A stretch of DNA of 64,000 nt from Perspicuibacillus lycopersici. GTDB lineage: Bacteria > Bacillota > Bacilli > Bacillales > Caldibacillaceae. Shown here piece by piece: positions 1 through 15,108 of the stretch. Position 1 is the first letter of the stretch; every line of letters starts with the position of its first letter. The stretch spans positions 1-64,000 of the forward strand of contig NZ_JAOUSF010000004.1 of the NCBI RefSeq assembly GCF_025660475.1. Direction: 5' to 3'. A program made the translations under genes and the position numbers. The notes below the pieces were generated by a model. The model was given only the letters and a program-made list of their open reading frames with translations, was not told where the DNA came from and searched no databases.

Positions 1-2
1 AT

Positions 3-121
<119 letters not shown>

Positions 122-125
122 AAGA

Positions 126-157
126 AAAGAGCAGTTGTAAAAACTGTTCTTTTTTTT
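126..157 (+). terminator. Rho-independent terminator of the rRNA operon
   Basis: An 11-bp stem (AAAGAGCAGTT with AACTGTTCTTT, one G-U pair) closes a 5-nt loop and runs into a T tract, directly after the 5S gene. Confidence 0.9.
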
Positions 158-384
158 GTATATATCATTAATACAAAGCTGGTTATTTCTAACTATTGTC
201 ATTGTTTCCTCAAAAATCTATTATTACATCTATCGTGTGCAAACGAACGAGATTCCCCTTTAATTTCCATGTATTTTCTACTACTATATAATTAGATGCT
301 ATTTCTTTTAAAGAATTGGAGAAAATTAAATAATAGTGCTGCTTTTTTGTGCCTATTACATTTGTTAAAGAGGTGGAAAAGTTT

Positions 385-591
385 TTGAAACAAAAGAAAA
401 GGAAAATGCGATTTGAGCTTGGAGATAATGAAAGTATTGATCAATGCTTAGAACGGATGAAAAAAGAAGGCTATGAACCTATTGGTAAGATTGAAAAACC
501 AGTCTTTCAAGAAGTATTTGATACCGAGGGCAATTCAAGCGTTAAACCCGTTAAGCAACAAATCATATTTGAAGGTCGACTAATAGAGTAG
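385..591 (+). CDS. NETI motif-containing protein (YebG family)
   Basis: Small protein of about 68 residues with the family signature [18 protein letters not shown] (usually NETIDQCL...) followed by EKPVFQE and a C-terminal QIIFEGRL. The function is unknown. In Bacillus subtilis the homologue yebG lies directly upstream of purE; here it lies 43 bp upstream of a stand-alone purB, so the gene marks the ancestral left edge of the pur operon. I chose TTG at 385 because AGAGGTGG lies 8 nt upstream. A GTG at 349 is in frame but has no ribosome binding site and would add 12 atypical residues. Confidence 0.8.
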   Translation: MKQKKRKMRFELGDNESIDQCLERMKKEGYEPIGKIEKPVFQEVFDTEGNSSVKPVKQQIIFEGRLIE

Positions 592-634
592 TAAAGAGCT
601 ATACCAAGAATCATATCGTATTGGAGGAGCAATA

Positions 635-1933
635 ATGCTAGAACGTTATACAAGACCAGAGATGGGTTCCATATGGAAAGAAGATAATAAGTTAAAAGCA
701 TGGCTAGAGGTTGAAATTTTAGCATGTGAAGCTTGGGCAGAGTTAGGGGAAATACCGAAAGAGGATGTTCAAAAAATTCGTCAAAATGCAACCTTTTCGG
801 TGGAAAGAGTAAAGGAAATTGAACAAGAGACGAGGCATGATGTTGTTGCCTTTACAAGGGCCGTCTCTGAAAGCTTAGGGGAAGAAAGGAAATGGGTTCA
901 TTATGGACTAACATCCACTGATGTAGTAGATACTGCACTCTCATACTTGCTTAAGCAAGCAAATAGGATATTAATGAACGATATTGAAAATTTTATACAT
1001 ATATTAAAAGTAAAGGCAATAGAACATAAATATACGGTAATGATGGGACGGACGCACGGTGTTCATGCGGAGCCGACTACTTTTGGTTTAAAACTTGCAT
1101 TATGGTATGAAGAAATGAGACGAAATTTGGAGCGTTTTAAGGAAGCCGCCTATGGAGTGGAGTTTGGAAAAATTTCTGGTGCCGTTGGAACGTATGCCAA
1201 TATTAATCCATTTGTCGAAAGCTATGTTTGTGAAAAGCTTGGATTAACTCCAGCACCAATATCTACCCAAACATTGCAACGTGATCGTCATGCACACTAT
1301 ATGGCAACCATCGCTTTAATAGCAACATCTATTGAAAAATTTGCAACTGAAATTCGCGGGCTACAAAAGAGTGAGACACGTGAGGTTGAAGAATTTTTTG
1401 CAAAAGGGCAAAAAGGATCTTCTGCCATGCCACATAAACGAAATCCTATCGGTTCGGAAAATATGGCGGGGATGGCAAGAGTGATTCGCGGATATATGGT
1501 AACTGCCTATGAAAATGTTGCATTATGGCATGAGCGGGATATTTCCCATTCCTCCGCAGAACGGATTATTTTGCCAGATGCAACGATTGCTCTTAACTAT
1601 ATGTTGAATCGATTTGGGAACATTGTAAAAAACCTTACTGTTTTTCCAGAAAATATGAAGCGAAATATGGATCGTACTTTTGGATTGATCTATTCCCAAA
1701 GAGTATTATTATCACTTATCGATCGTGGATTAGCGAGAGAAGCAGCATATGATATTATCCAACCTTTAGCAATGAGGGCTTGGGAAGAACAACAATCATT
1801 CCGAGGATTACTAGAAGAAAATGAAAAAATATCTAGTTTACTTACAGAAGAAGATTTAGATGACTGTTTTGATTATCAATATCATTTAAAACAGGTGGAT
1901 ACTATTTTTCAACGATTAGGGTTAAATGAATAA
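635..1933 (+). CDS. purB: Adenylosuccinate lyase, first copy
   Basis: Full-length (432 residues) adenylosuccinate lyase of the fumarase/aspartase superfamily. It removes fumarate from SAICAR and from adenylosuccinate in purine synthesis. Visible motifs are [14 protein letters not shown], the histidine motif TSTDVVDTA near residue 86, and the flexible signature loop with [18 protein letters not shown] strong GGAGGAG precedes the ATG. It stands alone behind the NETI gene and ends at a strong terminator. It resembles the operon copy at 22254-23546 throughout its length (by eye roughly four residues in five), with differences spread evenly, so it is not a recent duplicate. All catalytic motifs are intact, so it should be active. 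Confidence 0.95.
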   Translation: MLERYTRPEMGSIWKEDNKLKAWLEVEILACEAWAELGEIPKEDVQKIRQNATFSVERVKEIEQETRHDVVAFTRAVSESLGEERKWVHYGLTSTDVVDTALSYLLKQANRILMNDIENFIHILKVKAIEHKYTVMMGRTHGVHAEPTTFGLKLALWYEEMRRNLERFKEAAYGVEFGKISGAVGTYANINPFVESYVCEKLGLTPAPISTQTLQRDRHAHYMATIALIATSIEKFATEIRGLQKSETREVEEFFAKGQKGSSAMPHKRNPIGSENMAGMARVIRGYMVTAYENVALWHERDISHSSAERIILPDATIALNYMLNRFGNIVKNLTVFPENMKRNMDRTFGLIYSQRVLLSLIDRGLAREAAYDIIQPLAMRAWEEQQSFRGLLEENEKISSLLTEEDLDDCFDYQYHLKQVDTIFQRLGLNE

Positions 1934-1937
1934 AAAT

Positions 1938-1982
1938 AACAGTGGTCCAGAATGAGTTGTTCATTCTGGACCACATTGTTTT
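1938..1982. terminator. Bidirectional terminator between purB copy 1 and the DUF2892 gene
   Basis: A perfect 14-bp stem (GTGGTCCAGAATGA with its complement) closes a 5-nt loop between two convergent genes. The hairpin has a T-rich tail on the plus strand and an A-rich 5' flank that gives a U-rich tail in the other direction. Confidence 0.85.
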
Positions 1983-2373
1983 ATTGAAGTGATTCACTTG
2001 GAGTGAAATCTTTATTTTTTTGTGAGTCATCGGTAGAAGCATAATTTTGCGAAGGGCTCTTTGAAGCATTAGACGAATCCTGATCTAACGAATCATTCGC
2101 TTGCTTGCTGACAAACGTATCAATTAATTGTTTTAATTGTGGTTTGTTTTCTTTATTCTCATGGTTTTGTGTGTAATTTTGAACTGCCTCGGTTACTGGA
2201 CAATAACGCACAATTCCTTCGGCAACTTTCATAGCCCCCATTGCAGCGAGAAAAATATAAGAACTTCGCCAAGGTTTTTTCACCAATTTTGCAGTACACC
2301 AGGACAATAGTGTTAATCCTGCGGTAATACGAATTAATGCATTTACAATACCAATATTCGGTTTTACATTCAT
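1981..2373 (-). CDS. DUF2892 (YgaP-type transmembrane) family protein
   Basis: 130 residues starting MNVKPNIGIVNALIRITAG, the hallmark of the DUF2892 membrane domain. Two hydrophobic segments lie near residues 7-25 and 36-55 and enclose the small-residue motif typical of the family. CPVTEAV follows, then a charged, serine-rich hydrophilic tail from about residue 70. GGGGGTTCTTCA precedes the ATG. It is convergent with purB copy 1 and divergent from the adenine deaminase gene. The family has no settled function; some members are fused to rhodanese domains. Confidence 0.75.
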   Translation of the reverse strand: MNVKPNIGIVNALIRITAGLTLLSWCTAKLVKKPWRSSYIFLAAMGAMKVAEGIVRYCPVTEAVQNYTQNHENKENKPQLKQLIDTFVSKQANDSLDQDSSNASKSPSQNYASTDDSQKNKDFTPSESLQ

Positions 2374-2501
2374 TGAAGAACCCCCTAGAAAATTTATTAG
2401 AAAATTCGATAATTCTTTACTGTTTTAAATCAAAAAATATGCTATTATTAAAATAATAATTTTTTACGCTTAAAAAAATTTGACAAATACAGGTGAATGC
2501 C

Positions 2502-4247
2502 ATGATTGGATCGAAATATAGGTGGAGAAGTCGGCAATTACGGGAACATGTAGAGGTTCTTGATGGGAAAAGATCCCCTAGTATGCTTTTATACAACGCA
2601 ACCTATTTACATGGTACGGTAAAACAATGGATACAAGGAAATATATGGGTTTATCAAGATCGTATTGTTTACGTTGGTGATAAATGGCCAGAACTGATTG
2701 ATGAAAACTGTGAACAGGTTGATTGTCATAATTCTTTACTTGTGCCTGGGTATATGGAGCCACATGTACATCCATTTCAATTGTATAATCCCCTTTCTTT
2801 TGCAAAATATGCTTTTAATTTTGGGACAACAATAACTGTTAATGATAATCTGGCGCTAGTTTTAAAGTACAAAAAAAGGGAAGCGTTTTCATTTTTAGAG
2901 AAACTAAACACAATACCTGCAACTATGTATTGGTGGAGCAGATTTGATAGTCAAACGGAAATAACCGATGAGGAAACAGTTTTTTCCCATGCGAATATTA
3001 AATCTTGGATTGAACATCCACAGGTTATTCAAGGTGGAGAATTAACAGGTTGGCCAAAATTACTTAACGGTGATGATTTAATGCTTCATTGGATGCAAGA
3101 GACGAAAAGCATGAATAAAAAAATCGAAGGGCATTTTCCTGGAGCATCGGAAAAGACTTTGGCAAAACTAAAATTATTAGGGGCTGATTCCGATCATGAA
3201 GCAATGACAGGGGAAGAAGTGAAACGGAGATTATTACAAGGATACATGGTGCCTTTACGCTATTCCTCAATTCGTCCTGATTTACCAAATATATTAGATG
3301 ACCTGAACAAATTAGGAATTAATAATTATGAGAATTTCATGTTAACAACAGATGGTTCCCCTCCGTCCTTTTATGAAAATGGGATCATTGATTTACTTAT
3401 TAAAATCTGTATAGAAAAAGGTGTTCCACCGATTGATGCCTATTTGATGGCAACGCTAAATCCTGCGAAATATTATCATTTGGATCATTTGCATGGGTTA
3501 ATTGCTACTGGTCGAGTGGCAAATATTAATTTTATTTCAGATGAAAAACTCCCCCGTCCGGTTTCGGTGTTGGCGAAGGGGCAATGGGTAAGAAAGGATA
3601 ACCATAATATTGAAAATACCGTGGATATCCAATGGGAAGATTTCGGATTTTCTCCATTAACGATTGATTGGGAATTAACTACCGATGATTTACAATTTTC
3701 CATGCCTTTTGGGATAAAATTGGAGAATGCAGTTATTACGAAGCCATATTCCATTAATATTGATTTATCTGTCGAAGAAATTGATCCAAATGCTGATGAA
3801 TGCTTCTTGACGTTCATCAATCGAAATGGCAGATGGAGAATTAATACCGTATTAAAGGGATTTGCGAAAAATTTAGGTGGTTTTGTTTCATCTTTCACGA
3901 ATACAGGAGATATTTTACTGATTGGAAAAAGGAAGTCGGATTTGTTGCTGGCCTTTCAACGGATGAAAGAAATCGGTGGCGGGCTTGTGATTGTTGATAA
4001 AGGTAGCATAATATTTGAATTGCCATTACCACTTGGAGGAGTGGTGAGCGATTTAGCGATTGAGGAATTAATTGTAAAGGAAAAACAGCTACGAAACATT
4101 TTACATGAACGAGGATATTTATTTGAGGATCCAATTTATACGTTGCTCTTTTTCTCATCCACTCACCTACCGTATATTCGGATGACACCAAGAGGATTAT
4201 TTGACGTAATGAAAAAAAGAGTTTTGTTCCCTACTATAATGCGTTAA
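2502..4247 (+). CDS. yerA: Adenine deaminase family protein (YerA-like)
   Basis: Amidohydrolase-superfamily protein of about 581 residues related to adenine deaminase, which converts adenine to hypoxanthine plus ammonia for purine salvage. Metal-site motifs are visible: EPHVHP near residue 84, EGHFPG, DSDHEA and TTDG. A C-terminal domain follows the TIM barrel, as in AdeC. I prefer ATG 2502 because AGGTG lies just upstream; an in-frame GTG at 2493 would add three residues. It keeps the conserved order yerA-yerB-yerC-pcrB-pcrA-ligA. Whether the YerA branch really deaminates adenine is less certain than for AdeC itself. Confidence 0.85.
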   Translation: MIGSKYRWRSRQLREHVEVLDGKRSPSMLLYNATYLHGTVKQWIQGNIWVYQDRIVYVGDKWPELIDENCEQVDCHNSLLVPGYMEPHVHPFQLYNPLSFAKYAFNFGTTITVNDNLALVLKYKKREAFSFLEKLNTIPATMYWWSRFDSQTEITDEETVFSHANIKSWIEHPQVIQGGELTGWPKLLNGDDLMLHWMQETKSMNKKIEGHFPGASEKTLAKLKLLGADSDHEAMTGEEVKRRLLQGYMVPLRYSSIRPDLPNILDDLNKLGINNYENFMLTTDGSPPSFYENGIIDLLIKICIEKGVPPIDAYLMATLNPAKYYHLDHLHGLIATGRVANINFISDEKLPRPVSVLAKGQWVRKDNHNIENTVDIQWEDFGFSPLTIDWELTTDDLQFSMPFGIKLENAVITKPYSINIDLSVEEIDPNADECFLTFINRNGRWRINTVLKGFAKNLGGFVSSFTNTGDILLIGKRKSDLLLAFQRMKEIGGGLVIVDKGSIIFELPLPLGGVVSDLAIEELIVKEKQLRNILHERGYLFEDPIYTLLFFSSTHLPYIRMTPRGLFDVMKKRVLFPTIMR

Positions 4248-4297
4248 AATAGTACAGAGTTAGAGAAAAGCGGCGAATATAGATTGGAGTGTGAGAT

Positions 4298-5320
4298 GTG
4301 ACATTATCAAAAAGATTATTCGTTATACTCATTGGATTAATGCTATTGATGGTAGGCTGTAGCAAAAATCAAGAGGAGAAACAAGATGTTGAAGACAATG
4401 AGGGTAGAGATATTGAGGTAGTAGAAAAGGAAACACCGTCCCCATATACTTACCCATTAACGGGTATAGCAACCGATGAAGAATCGACTGATCGTGCCAT
4501 TAGCGTAATGATTAATAATCATCCGGCTGCAAGACCACAGTCGGGATTGTATAAGGCTGATGTTATATATGAAATACTTGCAGAGGGCGGAGTTACCCGA
4601 TTTTTAGCGGTATTTCAAAGTGAAAAGCCAGAAATAGTAGGTCCTGTTCGGAGTTCCCGTGACTACTATATACAATTAGCAAAAGGGTTAGATTCCTTTT
4701 ATGTTTTTCACGGATGGAGTCCAGAAGCAAAGGTGTTAATCAATGAGGGCTTTATCGATTCATTAAATGGATTAACCTATGATGGTATTTTATTCAAACG
4801 TGCCTCCTTCCGGAAAGCACCGCATAATTCCTATATAACTTACGAGAATATCGTGAAGGGTGCAGAAGAAAATGGAATCTCATTAAGTGGAGCGCCAACG
4901 GCTTATACCTTTCTGAAGGAAGAGGATGAAGTTCCAGGAACAGAAGTTTCCTCGGTGTCAATTGATTATTCTACCGATGATTTCTTCGTGGAATATAAAT
5001 ATGATTCCTCAGCAGAAAATTATATGCGCTACTCAGCAGATCAGCAAACGGTGGATTATGACACGGGTGAACCAGTGTTAGTAAATAATATTTTTATCGT
5101 AGAAATGGAACATGCAGTTGTGGATGAAAAAGGTCGAAGAGATATAGATATCACATCTGGCGGAAAAGCATTATTGCTACAAAAAGGGAAAATGCAGGAA
5201 GTAGAATGGAGAAATATTGATGGACGAATTGTTCCATATGCAAATGGTGCGGAGGTTTCCCTAGTACCAGGTAAAACATGGATTAACGTTGTCCCAAGTT
5301 TAAATCAAGTTTCATACTAA
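4298..5320 (+). CDS. yerB: DUF3048 lipoprotein (YerB)
   Basis: 340-residue secreted lipoprotein. The N terminus is basic, followed by a hydrophobic stretch and the lipobox LMVGC with the modified cysteine near residue 21. The DUF3048 N-terminal domain contains ISVMINNHPAARPQSGL, ADVIYEILAEGGVTRF and GPVRSSRDYYI, and the C-terminal DUF3048 domain follows. The GTG start at 4298 is preceded by GGAG. The molecular function is unknown. It lies between yerA and yerC as in other Bacillales. Confidence 0.88.
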   Translation: MTLSKRLFVILIGLMLLMVGCSKNQEEKQDVEDNEGRDIEVVEKETPSPYTYPLTGIATDEESTDRAISVMINNHPAARPQSGLYKADVIYEILAEGGVTRFLAVFQSEKPEIVGPVRSSRDYYIQLAKGLDSFYVFHGWSPEAKVLINEGFIDSLNGLTYDGILFKRASFRKAPHNSYITYENIVKGAEENGISLSGAPTAYTFLKEEDEVPGTEVSSVSIDYSTDDFFVEYKYDSSAENYMRYSADQQTVDYDTGEPVLVNNIFIVEMEHAVVDEKGRRDIDITSGGKALLLQKGKMQEVEWRNIDGRIVPYANGAEVSLVPGKTWINVVPSLNQVSY

Positions 5321-5354
5321 AAGTTTTCATTAGATATTGTTAGGGGGATTTTTC

Positions 5355-5660
5355 GTGCAAATAGATAAATTACGAGGGAAAGAATTGGATCAACTTTTTG
5401 AATCCATTTTATCTCTTAAGAATGTGGAAGAGTGTTATCGTTTTTTCGACGATTTATGTACAATTAATGAAATTCAATCACTTGCCCAACGATTAGAAGT
5501 GGCTCGTTTGTTGCAAAACGGTAGCAAGTACCATGAAATTGAAAAGGAAACAGGTGCTAGCACCGCAACTATTTCTAGAGTTAAACGCTGTTTGAACTAT
5601 GGAAACGACGCATACGAGATGGTATTAAAGAGGCTTGAAAATAAAAATGAAAATGAATAA
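5355..5660 (+). CDS. yerC: TrpR-like DNA-binding protein YerC/YecD
   Basis: About 101 residues of the YerC/TrpR superfamily. The helix-turn-helix region contains EIQSLAQRLEVARLL and GASTATISRVKRCLNYG. It should act as a transcriptional regulator, but its ligand and targets cannot be read from sequence. GTG at 5355 is the likely start, because AGGGGGA lies 6 nt upstream; an upstream in-frame TTG would place the ribosome binding site inside the gene. It sits 34 bp behind yerB and ends at a short terminator. Confidence 0.88.
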   Translation: MQIDKLRGKELDQLFESILSLKNVEECYRFFDDLCTINEIQSLAQRLEVARLLQNGSKYHEIEKETGASTATISRVKRCLNYGNDAYEMVLKRLENKNENE

Positions 5661-5670
5661 ATGTTGAAGG

Positions 5671-5706
5671 AAAGGAGCGGATGATCACGCTCTTTTTCTT
5701 TTTGTT
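5671..5706 (+). terminator. Terminator after yerC
   Basis: A short stem (AAAGGAGCG with CGCTCTTT) is followed by a T-rich stretch, directly downstream of the yerC stop codon. Confidence 0.65.
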
Positions 5707-5856
5707 TATAAAGGAATTAATAGTAGTGCAATAAACATTTAAATATTGTAATAAAATAGCAGAGAATTTTTTAACTTGCAATACAATCCCTTAGTTTTTT
5801 CATAAGAGAATGAATGGTATAATGGTGAAATGGAATGAATAATGGAGGAGTATGTC

Positions 5857-6558
5857 ATGTACGATTTTCGCGAATGGAAGCATATTTTTAAATTGGATCC
5901 AAATAAAGAAATAAAGGACGAAGCGTTAGAGCAAATTTGCGAGTCTGGTACTGACGCGATAATGATTGGCGGCACAGATGGGGTAACTTTAGAAAAAGTT
6001 ATCAACTTAATGGCAAGAGTACGTCGTTACCCATTACCTTGTGTTTTAGAAATCTCGACGATTGATTCCATTACACCAGGCTTTGACCTGTATTTTATTC
6101 CGTCAGTGCTCAATAGTTCTAGCCGTGATTGGATCTTAGGTCAACATCATTTGGCTGTAAAAGAATTTGGGCATTGGATAAATTGGCAAGAAATGATTGT
6201 TGAAGGATATTGTATTTTAAATGAAAATAGTAAAGTGGCACAATTAACAAATGCAATGACCAAATTAGATGCGGAGGATGTTGCAGCGTATGCCCAAATG
6301 GCAGAAAAAATGTTCCATCTTCCTATTCTTTATATAGAGTATAGCGGGACATATGGAAATCCCGAAATCGTAAAAAGCGCGAAAAATCATTTGGAAAATA
6401 CGATTCTCTTTTACGGTGGGGGAATTGATTCGGTTGCAAAGGCTTGTGAAATGGCAAACTATGCGGATGTAGTAGTCGTTGGCAATGTAATATATGAAAA
6501 TATTTCAGAGGCGCTAAAAACCGTACAAGCAGTAAAAGCGACCGTTGGAAATGATTGA
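5857..6558 (+). CDS. pcrB: Heptaprenylglyceryl phosphate synthase
   Basis: Prenyltransferase with a TIM-barrel fold, about 233 residues. It joins sn-glycerol-1-phosphate to heptaprenyl diphosphate, giving an archaeal-type ether lipid precursor in Bacillales. Motifs seen are KHIFKLDPNKE, SGTDAIMIGGTDG, PCVLEISTIDSITPGFDLYFIP, LYIEYSGTYG and ILFYGGGID. ATG 5857 is chosen because GGAGGAG (5844-5850) lies 6 nt upstream; an earlier in-frame ATG at 5842 would overlap that site. It lies directly ahead of pcrA, as is usual. Confidence 0.93.
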   Translation: MYDFREWKHIFKLDPNKEIKDEALEQICESGTDAIMIGGTDGVTLEKVINLMARVRRYPLPCVLEISTIDSITPGFDLYFIPSVLNSSSRDWILGQHHLAVKEFGHWINWQEMIVEGYCILNENSKVAQLTNAMTKLDAEDVAAYAQMAEKMFHLPILYIEYSGTYGNPEIVKSAKNHLENTILFYGGGIDSVAKACEMANYADVVVVGNVIYENISEALKTVQAVKATVGND

Positions 6559-6616
6559 TTTACATGGTAAAATAGAAGAAAAGCAAACGAATGTTCGTTA
6601 GAAAAGGGTGAGATAT

Positions 6617-8881
6617 TTGCAATATTTATCAGATCGCCTATTAAAAGGCTTAAATAAAGAACAGCAACAGGCGGTAAAAACGACAGAAGGGCCACTTTTA
6701 ATAATGGCAGGAGCAGGAAGTGGTAAAACTAGAGTTTTAACTCATCGAATTGCCTATTTGATGATTGAAAAGGGGGTTAACCCTTACAACATATTAGCGA
6801 TAACCTTTACGAACAAGGCTGCCCGAGAAATGAGAGACCGGATCGGAGCAATTCTTGGTGGAGCGTCAGAGGAAATATGGATTTCTACCTTCCACTCAAT
6901 GTGTGTACGAATTTTAAGAAGAGATGTCGATCGAATTGGTATAAACCGTAATTTTTCTATTTTAGATTCTGCTGACCAATTATCGGTTATTAAAGGGATA
7001 TTAAAGGATAAAAATATGGATCCGAAAAAATTCGATCCAAGGGCGATGCTAGGATCCATAAGCAACGCAAAAAATGAATTGTTAGATGCAAAGGAATTTG
7101 GCAATTTAACCGGAAATTATTTCGAAAAAATGACGAGTGAAGTATACGAAGAATATGAAAAAAGATTGCGAAAAAACCATTCCCTCGATTTTGATGACCT
7201 CATCATGATGACGATTCAATTGTTTAAAAGAGTACCGGAAGTATTAGAATACTATCAACGTAAATTTCAGTATATCCACGTGGACGAGTATCAAGATACC
7301 AATAAGGCACAGTATCAGCTAGTAAATATGCTTGCTTCCAAGTTCAAAAATCTTTGTGTAGTAGGAGACTCAGATCAATCGATTTATCGTTGGCGGGGTG
7401 CAGATATTGCGAACATCCTCTCTTTTGAAAAAGATTATAAAAATGCACAAGTGATTCTACTAGAACAAAACTATCGTTCCACAAAAAATATATTAGAAGC
7501 TGCAAATAATGTGATTTCCAATAACATGAATCGGAAAGCAAAAAATTTATGGACGGAAAATAGTAAAGGAAATCCGATTAAATACTATCGTGCAGATTCC
7601 GAGCGAGGAGAAGCATTATTTGTCACTGGAAAGATCAATGGATTTGTAGAAAGCGGAGAGCGAAACTATCAAGATATTGCAATTCTTTATCGTACCAACG
7701 CACAGTCTCGTGCAATGGAGGAAATGCTAGTTAAAGCGAACATTCCGTATACAATTGTTGGGGGTACAAAGTTCTACGATCGAAAAGAAATCAAAGACTT
7801 GCTCGCTTATTTACGATTAGTTTCCAATCCAGACGATGATATTAGCTTGACGCGAATTATCAATGTTCCAAAGCGTGGGATTGGAGCTACCTCATTAGAA
7901 AAGATTGCGCAATATGCTGCAAGTAATGATATCTCCATGTTTGCTGCACTTGATTCTGTCGAATTACTCGGAATCTCAGCGAAAGCAACGAAGGCATGCA
8001 GAGAGTTTCATCAATTAATTAGTGGTCTCAATCAAATGCAAGAGTATTTATCCGTAATGGAGTTAACTGAGGAAGTTATTAAACGATCTGAATATATGGA
8101 AATGTTAAAGGCAGAAAAAACTTTAGAAGCGGAAAGTCGATTAGAAAATATTGAAGAATTCCTTTCTGTTACGAAGAAGTTTGAAGAAGATAGTGAGGAT
8201 AAAACATTAGTCGCTTTCTTAACAGACTTAGCATTAATTGCGGATATTGATCAAATGGATAAGAGTGAAAACAGTGAAAAGGATGCGGTCGTATTAATGA
8301 CGCTCCATTCTGCAAAAGGACTCGAATTTCCAGTTGTCTTTTTAATCGGACTGGAAGAAGGCGTCTTCCCGCATAGCAGAAGTTTAATGGAAGAGGCAGA
8401 AATGGAGGAAGAACGAAGACTCGCATATGTTGGGATTACCCGTGCAGAAGAGGAATTATTTATAACGAATGCACAGATGCGTACTTTATTCGGACGCACG
8501 AATGTGAATCCACCATCACGGTTTATTACCGAAATTCCAAGTGAGCTTTTAGAAGAATTAAATGTTCAAAGAAATGTTCCATTCGCATCTTCCAACCAAG
8601 GTTCCATGAACCAGCCAATGCAAAGAACAATGCAAAGGTCGGGGCAAATGCCTATCAATAAATCGCTGGTAAAACCAGTTAGTCGTCCGGTTCCTAAAGA
8701 AACAGGAAGTGAAGGCTTAGGCTGGCGACCAGGTGATAAAGCTGTTCATAAAAAATGGGGTATTGGTACCGTTGTTAGTGTTAAAGGTGAAGGTGAGAAC
8801 ATGGAGCTTGATATCGCCTTTCCAAATCCAGTAGGAATCAAACGACTGTTAGCAAAATTTGCACCAGTAGAAAAGCAATAA
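6617..8881 (+). CDS. pcrA: ATP-dependent DNA helicase PcrA
   Basis: UvrD/PcrA superfamily 1A 3'-5' helicase of about 754 residues, acting in DNA repair and rolling-circle replication. Motifs in order: Walker A AGAGSGKT near residue 33, [24 protein letters not shown] (Walker B), [37 protein letters not shown] and [15 protein letters not shown]-terminal Tudor-like segment carries [16 protein letters not shown] and binds RNA polymerase in relatives. TTG 6617 is preferred because AAGGGTGAG lies 5 nt upstream; an in-frame GTG at 6608 is inside that site. A perfect 9-bp stem without a good T tract lies after the gene, and ligA follows. Confidence 0.96.
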   Translation: MQYLSDRLLKGLNKEQQQAVKTTEGPLLIMAGAGSGKTRVLTHRIAYLMIEKGVNPYNILAITFTNKAAREMRDRIGAILGGASEEIWISTFHSMCVRILRRDVDRIGINRNFSILDSADQLSVIKGILKDKNMDPKKFDPRAMLGSISNAKNELLDAKEFGNLTGNYFEKMTSEVYEEYEKRLRKNHSLDFDDLIMMTIQLFKRVPEVLEYYQRKFQYIHVDEYQDTNKAQYQLVNMLASKFKNLCVVGDSDQSIYRWRGADIANILSFEKDYKNAQVILLEQNYRSTKNILEAANNVISNNMNRKAKNLWTENSKGNPIKYYRADSERGEALFVTGKINGFVESGERNYQDIAILYRTNAQSRAMEEMLVKANIPYTIVGGTKFYDRKEIKDLLAYLRLVSNPDDDISLTRIINVPKRGIGATSLEKIAQYAASNDISMFAALDSVELLGISAKATKACREFHQLISGLNQMQEYLSVMELTEEVIKRSEYMEMLKAEKTLEAESRLENIEEFLSVTKKFEEDSEDKTLVAFLTDLALIADIDQMDKSENSEKDAVVLMTLHSAKGLEFPVVFLIGLEEGVFPHSRSLMEEAEMEEERRLAYVGITRAEEELFITNAQMRTLFGRTNVNPPSRFITEIPSELLEELNVQRNVPFASSNQGSMNQPMQRTMQRSGQMPINKSLVKPVSRPVPKETGSEGLGWRPGDKAVHKKWGIGTVVSVKGEGENMELDIAFPNPVGIKRLLAKFAPVEKQ

Positions 8882-8894
8882 ATCTTTGAAAAAT

Positions 8895-8920
8895 AGAGCA
8901 ATCGACTACTGGATTGCTCT
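8895..8920 (+). other. Hairpin between pcrA and ligA
   Basis: AGAGCAATC pairs perfectly with GATTGCTCT around an 8-nt loop. No clear T tract follows, so it is either a weak terminator or an mRNA-stabilising structure. Polycistronic pcrA-ligA transcription remains plausible. Confidence 0.55.
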
Positions 8921-8968
8921 TACTGATAAAAAAATACGAGTGAATGTTTTTGAAAGTGAGGGCTTTAA

Positions 8969-10975
<2,007 letters not shown>

Positions 10976-10989
10976 AGAGGTGTAAGTCC

Positions 10990-12132
10990 ATGAACATGAG
11001 AAAGCTCATGATTTCTGCTTTTCTTGTCGTTTTTCTATTATCGGGTTGTTTACCGAGCTTAGATCAGCAAGATGAGGTAGTACAAGAAAATAATGAAAAT
11101 ACGAAAGAAAAAGCAATTGTACCGAAGTATCAAATATCAGACTCCTATTATCGTACCTTGACACCTTTTGAACCATCGGGTTCGCGAGGAACGGTAGTAT
11201 CAAATTTAAATACAAGATTTGACAGTGATGAAATGGAAGAAGGGTTACTTCGTCTTTCGCAAAATTCCTTCTCTACTGAGACATATATTTTTCAAGAAGG
11301 GCAGTATTTAGATAAAGAAACAGTAACTGAATGGTTAAAAAGGAAAACCGATGATGCTGATAGTCTTGGATTAAATCCAAAGCTAGAGGCAGATACACAG
11401 GAAGGGCATGAGCAGAACCCAATTTATTTGGCAAGTATATTAGAACATAATTACTTAGTAAAATCGGATGATAATACGGTAAAGCTAGGTGGAATTTCGA
11501 TTGGTTTAGCGTTAAATTCAGTTTACAGCTATAGTATTTATGACGAAAAAGGTAATCGGACAAATTATGAATATAAAATCTCTGATAAGAAGCTTCTCGA
11601 GCAAGGTAAAAAAATAGCGGAGCAGGTCATCAGTAGATTGCGTAATATCGAAGGGCTTGAGGAGATTCCAATCACGATTGGATTATTTAAAGGAAAAGCG
11701 GAAACATCTGTGTTACCGGGAAACTATGTAGCATATTCAACAGCAACAAAAGGGACGTCATTAGAGTGGAACGATGTTAAAGAGAAATATGTTCTATTCC
11801 CGTCTAGTGAAGCTAGTAAGAATTATATCGATGATTGGAATAAGTTTGATCTATTTCAAAATGATGTGAGTGACTACTTCCCGAATTATAATGGGATAGT
11901 TGGAACTGCGTTTTATGTAAATGATGAACTAAATAAATTATCGGTGGAAATAAATATGCAATTTTATGGGAAATCAGAGGTCATCGGATTTTCTCAATAT
12001 ATTGCAGGATTGATCGTGAATTATTTTGAAGAACATTGGGTTGTAGAAGTGAAAGTTATGTCGGCTAATGGTCAAGAAGCATTGATCTTGAAAGAGCCAG
12101 ATATGGATGAACCGTTTGTTCATATATATTAA
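10990..12132 (+). CDS. camS: CamS family sex pheromone-precursor lipoprotein
   Basis: 380-residue lipoprotein with signal sequence and lipobox LLSGC (cysteine near residue 20), followed by a CamS-type extracellular domain (YYRTLTPFEPSGSRG near residue 54; ISIGLALNSVY). In Enterococcus and Staphylococcus the signal peptide of the homologue is processed to a pheromone; in Bacillales (yerH) the role is unknown. AGAGGTG lies 7 nt ahead of the ATG. It is 14 bp behind ligA, so probably co-transcribed, and it ends at a strong bidirectional terminator facing purD. Confidence 0.9.
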   Translation: MNMRKLMISAFLVVFLLSGCLPSLDQQDEVVQENNENTKEKAIVPKYQISDSYYRTLTPFEPSGSRGTVVSNLNTRFDSDEMEEGLLRLSQNSFSTETYIFQEGQYLDKETVTEWLKRKTDDADSLGLNPKLEADTQEGHEQNPIYLASILEHNYLVKSDDNTVKLGGISIGLALNSVYSYSIYDEKGNRTNYEYKISDKKLLEQGKKIAEQVISRLRNIEGLEEIPITIGLFKGKAETSVLPGNYVAYSTATKGTSLEWNDVKEKYVLFPSSEASKNYIDDWNKFDLFQNDVSDYFPNYNGIVGTAFYVNDELNKLSVEINMQFYGKSEVIGFSQYIAGLIVNYFEEHWVVEVKVMSANGQEALILKEPDMDEPFVHIY

Positions 12133-12137
12133 TCGAA

Positions 12138-12171
12138 TAAAAGGCGTATGGAAAAATCCATACGCCTTTTT
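12138..12171. terminator. Bidirectional terminator between camS and purD
   Basis: A 14-bp stem (AAAAGGCGTATGGA with its complement) with a 4-nt loop and T tracts on both strands lies between convergent camS and the pur operon. Confidence 0.9.
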
Positions 12172-12223
12172 GCCTGCCTTAATGTAGAGAATTGAGATAG
12201 AAATGATCGAATAAAACCCATTT

Positions 12224-15060
<2,837 letters not shown>

Positions 15061-15108
15061 TGTTTTGCCTCCAAATCATAATGTGTAATACAAAGCTGTT
15101 ATGGTTCT

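Noticed and set aside
507-791. 94-codon reverse frame over the NETI/purB junction
   Set aside because: It lies antisense to two well-supported genes and has no family resemblance.
2471-2490. TTGACA at 2480 as a -35 box for the adenine deaminase gene
   Set aside because: It lies only about 20 bp before the start codon, leaving no room for a -10 box and leader.
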